From assembly GCF_026151205.1 (NCBI RefSeq), contig NC_087079.1:13233945-13297944 (forward strand): a stretch of 64,000 bases of DNA, written 5' to 3'. Made by a program: the position numbers and the translations under genes. Of this stretch, positions 35,551-46,192 are shown piece by piece. Numbering within the stretch: the stretch's first letter is position 1; each line of letters starts with the position of its first letter. The stretch comes from Bolinopsis microptera. Lineage: Eukaryota; Ctenophora; Tentaculata; Lobata; Bolinopsidae. Below the pieces are notes generated by a model. It ran no database searches and was not told the origin of the DNA. It saw only the letters and a list, made by a program, of their open reading frames with translations.

Positions 35551-36395
35551 CAGTAATGCACGCCGGTTCATTTTTCGCCAACCGGCGGCGGCGTGCCCAA
35601 AATGGCCCGGCGTGGCGGCGTTCGGCGGCGTGGAACATAATTTTGTCAAAATTTAATTTCCAGGCCCACAAAAATTGCGCATGAAATAATAGTGTAATAC
35701 AAGTATGGTTTTTACAGCATTTATGGCGAAAACGTCGCGTGGCTGAATGTGATTGTGATGATGAATGTAACGAAGTGGCCTCATAGCAGCGAGTAGCCCC
35801 ATAAAATACGACATCCACCCGCTGAACTACAATTATCAATGCTACCATCAGAAAACTCTAGTTTGTACTTTCATGAGTATAATGACTTTAAGTGTTACAA
35901 TACCTGGAATCAATGTTATTGTAATGTGACCTAATCACTGTTATTGTAATATGACCTAATTTTGTTAATTCCTAATTCCTATTAAGTTTCAATAAATAGG
36001 AATGTTCATATTAAACGGCTAATACAAGAAAAAGGTCTTCCTTTTGTTAAAAGAAACATTATTCAGTCTACTCAGTTACATTCAGGATGACTTCACATTG
36101 TCCCAATTATATTTAAGAAAAATCAAATTCTAAACAATGTCGTTTGACAATTTGGATCTCCTAGATAGAGTTCAAAATCAACCCCGACTGGCTCCATACT
36201 CTTTCTATTTCAGAACTAGTAGCTGGTATGCAGTGAATGATTCGAAAAATCTTACTAAGAATGGGAAAAGTAGCAACAAAAATTTGCTTTGAAATTTTTT
36301 TAAATTTTCACGCTACGCCGACTTCGGAGGTATCGGCGTGGCGGCGTGTGAAAATGTGCCGGCGCGGCGGCGTCCGGCGGCGGCGTGCATCACTG
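35551..36395. mobile_element. hAT-type MITE with 8-bp target duplication
   Basis: Left end cagtaatgcacgccg and right end cggcgtgcatcactg are inverted with one mismatch. Both are flanked by the perfect 8-bp duplication ccttctgg (35543-35550 and 36396-36403). Terminal CAGTG/A plus an 8-bp duplication is the hAT signature. The first 100 and last 90 bp are strikingly GC-rich (ggcggcggcgtg words), while the 845-bp element is otherwise AT-rich and has no transposase frame. Confidence 0.88.
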
Positions 36396-36403
36396 CCTTC
36401 TGG

Positions 36404-39400
36404 AACGTCCTCAATAAATGTAATAGATTTGTAGTGATTGTAATTAGACAAGACACTTGACCACAAGAGGAGAATTGATCCTAACCGAAGTTATACAAAG
36501 GGCAGCGTATAACTAGGAAATATTTGCATAAAAACAATATTACAACAGACAGAGACATTTTTTGGTAGCAAATAAAGAGTTTTTCAAGTAACAAATACAG
36601 AAAGTTTTAACAAATACAGAAAGTATTAACAAATGGACAACTACAGAAGATTATGGTAAAATTGACATGGTAAGATTGAAAAAAAGCGAAGACTGTGCGG
36701 AAACTCTAACATTTTTCAACCTAATCCTCTCAAACCACGAAAACTTACGCACAGTCCACGTATTACATGATAGTTTCTGCGTCAGTTTCGACCACAAAGG
36801 ACGAGACACGTTGAGACTTTAACAATCTTGACATTGTTAAAACTGTTGCAGAAAAAAGAAAAGAAACGTAAATTTGAATCAAGAAACAATGAAAACCTTC
36901 CCCACATCGCATACAAACCACTAACTAAAACAACAATAACTCTAACTTTTATACAGCGACTTATTTCTAAAGAAACACATAATATGTAACTAGAGCTCAC
37001 TCTCAGAGTTTCTGCAGACGGCATACTAAGAGCCTCTTAAAACATGTGCCATTCACGATCAGTGAGAGTGTACCACATTACTCCCTTAGTGGTCCTTCAC
37101 ATATTAGGTAACCACTTTTCAGTCAATGTGTCACGTGAGTGTTTGAGTTACGTCAAGAGGCTATGTAAAGGTTTATAATTCTTCTCTGACGATGTAATTG
37201 GGACGTCTATTCAGGCATGTAGTCGAAACTTTCCTTGAAAGGTAACAAACCTAGGAGGATTGGTGAGCAAAAAATGTATTATAATTATCATAATTATGTG
37301 GAAAAGAGAGGAATGCTTCCAGTATTGAATTGAATATGTCTAATTAATATTGAGTCCCGATAAAGAGGATGGACAATGTTCTGAAAAGTACGGATGAGCA
37401 TTAAGACAGAATTGGCTAGATTCCAGATCATCAATATGAAAGTTTAGGACATGGCAGTTGCTCTTCGATCTACCTAATCGGACTTTATATTTACTAGCAG
37501 GAACCCGTCTAACCCTAAAGTGGTGTCAAGACTCGAGAGACTAAAATAATTATTACCTATTTAATTCGCGTTTTTGACACCACTTGGGAGTCCAAATTTT
37601 GGGCACTAAAATTATTATTCCTTGGCCAATTTTTTATTTTTTCATGCTGATTTGAAGGCCATTAAAGCATTTAACCCAGTCAAAAAAGTTTCAGTTGTAT
37701 ATCTTTTACGGTTTTTGCGGAAAGTTGCGTTAAAGTTGATGCCGTGGTGTCAGTAAAATGGCACAGATATATATATATTTCATGGCTGGACTTCTACACA
37801 ATAAAAGAAAGCGGTTGTGATTAGATCTTCGAAAGTCTTTGCATCGTTTATTTACATCAATTCTCAAATTATTTGTTATATAATAGTGTTGAAAGTATTA
37901 AAACGTCTCGCTTTATCGTCTCGCTTTATCGTCTCGCTTTATATATAGTAAGATTGGAACGGACATTAATTGGACGCTGAAGGCCCTAGCGTTCATTTTA
38001 ATTTCCGTTGAAATAAAGTCCGATAAGGTAGTTAAATTAAATACTGGTTATGAATGCCGTCGAGCGTTCATTTCAATATCCGTTTAAAATTATGTCCGTT
38101 CACGCAATGCCCGGTCAAATGAAGTCCGATAAGGTATTTTAAATTGAAATTGGTTTTTTTTAAATAAGTAGTCGAAACGCTAGAAATAAACCGAATGATA
38201 ATATACGAGAAATAAAAGAGAACTAATCTTATAATTAGTGCCAGTGCCCAGTATGTTTAATAAACAATAAACACGTGCGCGTGGGGTGATAAAACAATGT
38301 TAAACTGATTAATAGCGAGGTAAATTTTCCGCCAGCATACAACTTTTTTGAGGTGAAACGGTCAATTAATAGATGATGTTGTAATTATTAATTAATAAAA
38401 TAATAATAATAAAATTTGGTAGCTTAAACACAAACTCTAAGCCCAGTGGATAAACCACAAAACTTATGCTCTATTGTGTGAAACAAAGATACTAGATCAA
38501 TTATAAGAAATGTGAAGAACAATTCTTTGTATTTGTAACGTAATGTTGTGGCCTTGTGCTTCAAATAAAGTGTCTAGCTTTAGCCCGTAGATACTTTTAC
38601 CATGATATTACGATGAAAAAAAAGGAAACTAAAAATGGTTCCCAGGTAAAATAGGCCTAGGATTACACAAAGAATGAACAAATAGTATGAACAATGAACA
38701 TTATATTACTCACTAACTGATAATACTTGATTTTAAAAATATTTGATAAATTAGTTGTCAGAATAAGAAGAGAGTTCAGCAAATGTAAAGTGAGGATAAT
38801 ATAAATTATTAACTTCTTCATGTGATGTAAGACAGTAAGTAGAAGTGATATAATTGTTGCACATTAACTGTGATACATTTTCACCAGGGTTAGCTGACTG
38901 GATTTGTCCCGAATGACGGGTTTGAGTAGCTGTAAATCTCAGAATTTTGATTATCCCAAAACACAAAAGGCGAGGTGGATACTAAAATCGGGCTATTTTA
39001 GGCGGAAGCTCATTCTTTTACAAATTCAAATCGTTAACATACTTTTTCAAGTGGGGTTTCAATAATACAAATAATCACATAACGACAACATTCAACAATA
39101 GCACAATATGATATTAACAAGTATCATACTGTATTTACTAATGACTATGGGAGCACGTGTGCTATATTATGAAGAAAGGAGTCAAATTATAAGGAGGTTT
39201 AGAACGATTATAATATTCAATATTATCAACCAATATTATAATATTTGTTGAGCGTAAATTCGATGAGGTTGTTCAAAGGTTAATAATTATTAAACATGAC
39301 ATACAATTATTATCTGAAACTTGTTTAATTTCGGTAGACACACACAAATGACAAGCGGTGACTTTCAGGAGGGCATCAAGACGCAATTTTCCTAATGCAA

Positions 39401-41741
39401 ACATATTGAATACACAGTGCACACCGTAACAAACAACACAGAACAGAGCGAACATTTTAGCAATTAGAATACAATAGGTATATAATAATCTTGTACACGA
39501 CTCTGGAGAGCCAAACATTTAGCACTTTTATTGTTCTTATCAATAAGCTTCAAAATACCGAATAATATGTAGAACAATCGAGAAAAAAAGGAACAAACCA
39601 TGATGTCAGCAAGACTGGGAGGAGTAATTGTGCAGATCCAAGGATTTGTTTCTTCTCAGTTCATGAAATCTACACGAAGAGATTGTTAAGTCGGTTGTAT
39701 CATTATTTGTTCCTGAAATAAACCAATTTTTATCAAATGTCACAACAAAAATAAACCAATGGTGCTAATATACTGTATAACGTTATCCAGTAGATTTCAC
39801 GGGTAAAACAAAGTTTGCTAAACGATCATCAATACTAGGGTCTACGTAGTGGCATTTTAAGCCAAAATTATTCAAAATTATGCCTTTCAAAATGTATAAT
39901 CACGTAATACCATGATGTTACCAGTTAAAGTTACAGTCCTTTGTTAATATGTATATGAGCTATTGTTGCGCAACAAGTCACTTTCTACAATTGAATCATT
40001 GTTTAACAATAGGTAACACCACGATATAACGACACCATACGATTGTAGGAACAGTAAAAACAATAACTTGCCGAGTGTAATTGGTAGAATATTAAAATCT
40101 AATAATTAAATGATCAATATTCAACAATAACTATGTAATGAACGATATAAATAAACGTGAATATGATAAAAGTAACATAATAAACATACCGAACTCGTCT
40201 TCAAAGATGCTCTAGATTTTAAAAGTATTACAGTTTTACCATATTTTAGCTTCAAATATTCTGCAGTCATATAAAGGCCACCTGGCATTCTAGCATCACA
40301 TTTTACAATAAGAGAGACCTGAAAGAGTAATTATACTAAATAAAATCATCCTAAGAACGGGGACGTAGCCGAATGGAGAGTAAACACATGCACTGCAAGG
40401 CATACTGAGGTGAATAGCAAAATAGCAAAATACCACGTAGTTGTTAAAATACAACATCCACCCCAAACGAGTCCATAGCTCCTTTAAAGGCATGATTCCT
40501 GCTATTGTATCAAGTATGTATTTCGTATTTAGTATGCTATTTCAAGAATCACGTCAATGGGCTCAACATGTCCAAAATACTATGCTATTTTTTATACTAA
40601 CTGTAAAATAAATGCTTCAATTGTATAACGTATTTCAATATGATACCTAGCCTAGAGGATAAACCTCCGTTTTCTCCGAGACCACGGACCACCTCATTTT
40701 AATATATCCCCAAAGACGATGAGGCTCCACTTTTGAGTTCATCTGTATTCTGTATGCTCAATTTCTGGATTTTAGACATCTTACATGAAGTCATTCTGAA
40801 GAAGTTTGCTCTCACCAACTTTATACTTAATCAGGGCTCAGCGATATTATTCGTCAAAGAGAGTCAGAAAGCACCTTTTCCAGCTGATTTAGCAGTAATG
40901 TCATTATTTCCCTTACATCACCACCTTTTCCAGCTGATTTAGCAGTAATATTATTATTTCCACCCCACTCCTCAGCTTCATATTGGTTGGTTGATTTGTC
41001 TCTGCAACACCAATAACATGTCCGAAAATTCTAAATTTCTAGTTTACATCAAGTTTTAAAGCACATCTGGTAGCTGTTTCCAAAGTCCATAAAAGGAAAT
41101 AATATTAGATCTAGGTACTGCTCGCTCCAATAATTCGGTTAAACACTTCTTTTCCACTGGGATTTGGAAAGATTCCAAGAGCTGACAAGCATCTGATAAT
41201 GATTCATGGGTAAATGTATATTTTAGCATCGGGCACAGTAAAAATGAGGCAAATTTGACTTAGGTTGATTAAAAAAGGAGCGAGTTAAATGATAGCTCGA
41301 TGCAGCCTGTGAACCGTTCTAATATAATAATATTATAATGATACAGCCTGTATTATAAAATTGATAACAGGAAACTCAACATACCTGTATTGCTGCATGT
41401 AGAATGTAGATACTTAATATAAAGAGAGCTTTTAAGGGATCAAGAGTGCTGCATGTAGATATATAGAGGGCCTTTAAGGGAGTCGATCACCAACTTAGGA
41501 ATTGAGTGGTGCTGAGCGCTCGTCTTGAACCTGTTCCTTCATCTCACCTGGGGATTAAGAGATTGTAAATCAACCGCAGAGCATTAGAATGCTGTTAGCA
41601 GTACACAAGTTTGGACGGCTTGTAACCTAGGAATCAGTACTAGCTGTGTAGGGCCGGCTTTAACTTATACTTGGAGTCATTTCAAAATTTATTTATGTCA
41701 TTTATGGATGCCTAAAGCAACTGCAGGAGGTTTTTAATAAT
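36404..41741. other. Long gene-free, AT-rich stretch
   Basis: No gene supported; the small frames are scattered and featureless. Visible structure: a 12-bp inverted pair aagtggtgtcaa / ttgacaccactt at about 37518 and 37574; three copies of cgtctcgctttat at about 37903-37940, followed by related words (gtccgataaggta at about 38018 and 38125); AT palindromes near 39205-39245; and a 49-bp tandem duplication (caccttttccagctgattta) at about 40873 and 40922. Confidence 0.5.
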
Positions 41742-42206
41742 GTATACTAATAAGAATAATCCCAAAATGTGTGTCTGTGCGTGTGTAAACTGTAATTTCC
41801 GAACGACTTAATCAAGAAAACGGTAAGAGTTATGGGAGTGCTTTTTTCGGTATAGTTTAGACAAATCTCTGACGAAGCCAATAAGCAAAGCTTTTCTAAA
41901 TCGGCCGGTGATGATTGGTTTAATTGATGGTTTTGTACCCCATGTACTAAAGTGTCTCACTTTTTCTCACACTATCTCTCCCCATTTACAGCTCCCCTAA
42001 TTAGAGCTCTGATATATAATTAAGTAATTTGGCAGTAGAGCCAGTGAAGAAGCCGCAAGATTGCCTATTAAGTATTACTATTCGATAAGTGTTGGGCGCT
42101 CAGAATTAAATTGACTATACTGCAGCCGTTTTCGACTGGGCGAGATCATGCTTTTGCACCGTTTATAGTTATTCAACTGCGATAGCGAAGGCACGGGTTA
42201 AACTAG
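41742..42206 (+). mobile_element. Possible Helitron-like element, copy 3
   Basis: The start tatactaataagaataatc and the end gcacgggttaaa-CTAG followed by T have Helitron-like form. The interior (gtgtaaactgtaatttccg) differs from the two short copies. The 5' TC is not clear and the boundaries are approximate. Confidence 0.4.
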
Positions 42207-44706
42207 TATCGATATAATATCACATATGTTTAATGTTTTTAAATATTTAAATCGAATTATAATTGTACACACATCTAGATATTTGAAGTGAAATTTACGA
42301 ACCTTTTCTGCACTAGAAACAGAATTATCGGCTGTATGAACGGCTTCTGTTGTATCCAGACGGAATTGCCTGAAGACTGTGCTGACTGATCGGCGATCAC
42401 GTAGATAGATTAGATTGTATGGAGATGTATGGAGATCAAAGATGCAAGCACCTGCGGGTATAAAAACGATAGCACCTCCTGAAATAATGCTTGAGGGGAA
42501 GTTCCTGCATTGACGCTAGTTTCAATGTTGGCGCCATATTTAATTACTATACAAGACCAAGAGTGCAAGAAAACAGCAAATAAAGCGACTAATAAGTCGA
42601 GCTTGAATCCGAACTGACTGTTAGAGCGCTCGATTTTGCTGCTCGTTTTGAAATTACTTTGTACTCAGCACTAGCAATAGTATAATGCGCGTCTTTTAAT
42701 CGATCTTATTTATCATAATTAAGATTAACTTGTTTGTATGAAAAGCATCAATAGTTATTTGTTTTATTTGTTGTCTTATTCATTATTTATTTGCTCAGTC
42801 ACTAATTTTCCACAGTAGCGTGAGTAGCTTTTGTTTTGTCGTGGTGCCTTGAAAGTAATTTCGAACTATTCTCTGTTCAACTTTTGTAATTTGTCATAAT
42901 ATGTTAACTTAGTGCAGAATCAAGCAAGCCAAGTTCTAAAATTCTTCTATACCTATGAAATTGAATATACTTTATGTTTATTGTTTGTATGAAGATATTG
43001 TAGGTTTACAACCTATTAGGACGTTGTCATACGTTGTATGACCCGCCGCGCACGGAGTGCGCGGCCCCCCTGTATCGTCAGGACGATAGTGAAACGACCG
43101 TGGGGGTCGCAACGTGATACAATTAGGACGCGCGCCGAGTTGGAACAAATATTTTACGAGTATCACCCCTTCGCGCGCGAAAAGTGGCATGCAACGTATG
43201 TCAAATTAAATGAAGATACAACGTTTACTGGGCGGTGCTCAGTCATTCCGCCGAATCTCTATTCTGTGTTTGGTGTTTGAACTATTATTTTTATGAACAT
43301 ATGCATAATAGCTTGGGGTCTCCAGGTAATATAGCTTAGTCTGGGGTCCCCATGTAAATACAATGCTGAATGCGCGCTTATAATTCATAATTACGATATA
43401 AGTTGTATTTACTAAATTGTTCATGATACTTTTCAATTTTACAAACAATAGACGATACCAGTGAATTTTTGTTTCCGACAAATCCAGCACATGGCATTAA
43501 GGTACATGGCAACTTAAGGTGCAAAATTATTATTATATAACTAAAAACATGGCAACGAGTACAGAGTATGTAGAACAAGTATTAAGTAATACGCGCGGCA
43601 TGTTAATGGTTGAAGCGGCGACGTTTTTATATATATATTTATATATATTATTTAAACATCTACAATTCTCAAAATTGAAAATACTAATAGAATAACCAGG
43701 GCCGGAATAAAATGTTTGCAACAATAGTAAATATATAATGTAACAAAGGAAGTGTCAAATATAAAGCTGAGAAAAATTGTACAAATTCAAATCCGTTTGC
43801 AACTTGCAATTTGTTATGATATTTCAGATTTTAGAGCCGCGCGTTCATGGCATCACTCGTAAACGATAAAAGTATCAGAATCGAGCGCTAGTTCATGATA
43901 TTTTTCTGTGAACTTCTACAATTTGCAAAACCTGTTGGATTTGTCACCTCGATTAGGATGCTGCACTTGTGCCAACTAACATCAATCGTTTCGATAAGCT
44001 CAGTTTAATATTCGCCCAGTTGTTTCTGTTCTGATAACTGGGGATAATCACCCTTATCAATCTATATTGAACTGTATATCTATCTTCTTAGGCCCTATTG
44101 GGCATTCTGAAGTACATTATTGTATATCTATTATCAAACATCGAGTACTCTGTATCGTGTATCGATAGTGGCTCCTACATGTCATGCTTGGTTATCTTCC
44201 GTTTAAGAGATAATTACGATTGTCCGGATGGCCCATGCCATGTTTAATTGTGTCTGGTTATATAGGTCATTATATAGGTCATTCAAACAATAAATATAAT
44301 ACATACACATTTAATAAAGTCAAGTGATAGTTTTTAATATTGGTAATATTAATGAATTGTAATTGATTGATATGTAATATTTAGGCCCGTGGCCAGTTTT
44401 CACAAGAGAAACAAGTGCAAAAAAAAAGTGATGCAATTGGCAGAGCATAATATACAAGTAACGGAAATTTTTCACTGCTTCCAATAAATAAAAAAAAGGA
44501 AGCAACTCACGGTATCACTCTCATAAGAGACATGTTTCATCATTTACCGGAGTTGCAACCAAATATACACAATACGGTTTGGTACTTTATCTGTACCTCC
44601 CCTTTCATAGAAATAATAGCAAAAATATACACCTATCTTTAAGAAATCAACATCTGATATAAAACATTTGATCAACCAAAATTAAGACAATTTTCCTGTT
44701 AATAAT
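42207..44706. other. Gene-free stretch
   Basis: No gene supported. It contains the GC-rich dispersed repeat at 43015-43275; the rest is AT-rich. Confidence 0.45.
43015..43275 (-). repeat. Dispersed GC-rich repeat, copy 2
   Basis: The reverse complement carries gaatagagattcggcggaatg, then cgacccccacggtcgtttca, and ends gggtcatacaac, shared with 7035-7185 and partly with 20695-20760. An 8-bp perfect hairpin, ccgcgcac-gga-gtgcgcgg, lies near 43048. Confidence 0.7.
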
Positions 44707-44945
44707 TTAACGGCACTCATAAGAGGTCATACTAGGTATAAGTCCAAATGCTGTGTCAGCAACCGTTTTTGTTACTTTCTTTTCTTCTTGACTCCTCACA
44801 CCATGAACTGATACCACTATGCTTTTAAGCATAGCAAAGCATATCTTGGTCCTGATGTAGTTGATAACATCTGTGTAGCTCTCCTTTCTCTTCTTTGATA
44901 TCAATCTAGCAAGACGTTTGTGAAATCTGTCACATTCTGGTGCTG
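44707..44945 (-). pseudogene. Retroelement ORF C-terminal fragment
   Basis: The minus strand reads PECDRFHKRLARLISKKRK, then YTDVINYIRTKICFAMLKS, IVVSVHGVRS and a stop after SMTSYECR. The pattern (FH..LA..I..KR.E.Y..V..WIR.K..FALL.S....RG.RS) matches a recurrent C-terminal block of cnidarian transposon ORFs that I recall but cannot name. The rest of the ORF is missing. Confidence 0.5.
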
Positions 44946-45258
44946 TAGTCCAATATGTTATGAAATATCAACAACCAATTATATTATATACTATATTACT
45001 ACTCTATCATAGGGGCAGGGATGAGGTTGTAAGAGACTTCTGATAGAGGGGTCTCATATCTTTTGTCCATTTTCTTGCCTCTGTAGCCTCGTAGAGCAAT
45101 GAGCGTTCCTCTCAACATACCACGTCGCAATATTTAGTTAGCCTGTAAATGGTTGGTGCTATCTTACTTTGATTTCCGAAGAATTATTAATTAATTAGTT
45201 AGTTATCCGTCAAAAAAATTACGAATCCTAAGAACCCCCCTTCAGTCAACTGCAAATA

Positions 45259-46038
45259 ATGCAGAGTGACTGGCACAAGTCTGAAACCATGAGAATAAGC
45301 ATTACTCTGCGCCTAATTGATGGCAGCGCAACCTTATCTACTCTGTCTGATGTTTCCAGTCAAGTTAAGAACACTGAACCCTCGGCCCCTAAGACTAGAT
45401 CAATAGAACATTCTGGTAAATCTTTGTGTGTCTACATTAGCTCTAGTATGTTCTCCAAATTAGAGGGAGAAAAGCTATCGTCCAAACATCATGAGGCACA
45501 TGTATTCAGCTACCCTGGTGCCACAGCCAATGCAATCAATGAACGGTTTCAATCAGATGTAAGAAAAGACACTCTTAATACCAATAATGTGAAAAGCATT
45601 GTACTTATGTGTGGTACAAATGACGTGGACTCTATCCTGAACAGCCCTCGCAACATGAGGACTAAACTTCTGTGCCCTGATAGTTTTTCTGGTGATGCTA
45701 GAGCTCTTGACTTTACAAACAATTGTATTGAAAAACTTGTACTTTTCCTTCACAAGTGGGCACCTGGAGCTGATATTAAAATTGTTAACTTATTACCTCG
45801 GGAGAGTTTCTCCAGAAACAAGGTTATAACTGATATCAATGAGTGTATATCAAATCTGCAAAGAAAATACACCTATGTAAAACTGCTCTCAACCGAGACA
45901 AATCGTTTCTTGTTTAGTGATAAGAAAGGCTTTAGAAAATCGTCATTTTTTAGTAGTTATGGAGAGGATAATGTCCATCTCAATGATTATGGCATAGTTA
46001 AATTAGCAAGGCACTTGAAGTATCATGCACACCATTAG
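45259..46038 (+). CDS. LINE ORF1: SGNH/esterase-like protein
   Basis: 259 aa. The core has the SGNH-hydrolase order: a block I equivalent (CVYISSSMFSKLEGEKL), a block II-like Gly (FSYPGATANAI), block III SIVLMCGTNDVD and block V DNVHLNDYGIVKLARHL with the Asp-x-x-His pair. Such esterase domains are known in ORF1 of CR1/L2 LINEs, where they help in RNP or membrane association. The usual GDS around the nucleophile is SSS here, so catalysis is uncertain. An in-frame stop at 45229 limits the N-terminus. Length is somewhat short for the class, which may carry an extra N-terminal domain. Confidence 0.85.
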   Translation: MQSDWHKSETMRISITLRLIDGSATLSTLSDVSSQVKNTEPSAPKTRSIEHSGKSLCVYISSSMFSKLEGEKLSSKHHEAHVFSYPGATANAINERFQSDVRKDTLNTNNVKSIVLMCGTNDVDSILNSPRNMRTKLLCPDSFSGDARALDFTNNCIEKLVLFLHKWAPGADIKIVNLLPRESFSRNKVITDINECISNLQRKYTYVKLLSTETNRFLFSDKKGFRKSSFFSSYGEDNVHLNDYGIVKLARHLKYHAHH

Positions 46039-46192
46039 AATACTGCTGAATACTGACATAACACTCCTACCATCAGTTTTATTTTTACAGTACGACATCC
46101 AGACAAATACAACCTGCTTTTATTCTGTTTTTAGTTTAAACACAACTTTACAACTTTTATTCATTCCATTGTGAATTAATAAGATTCACAAG

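Noticed and set aside
35510-35848. 112-aa minus frame at the hAT-type MITE
   Set aside because: It crosses the element end and target duplication and is driven by the GC-rich terminal repeat.
40368-40430. tRNA-like segment (gtagccgaatgg with an ATGC/GCAT anticodon-like stem)
   Set aside because: It has no T-arm with GTTCGA and no paired acceptor stem; at most a decayed tRNA-derived scrap.
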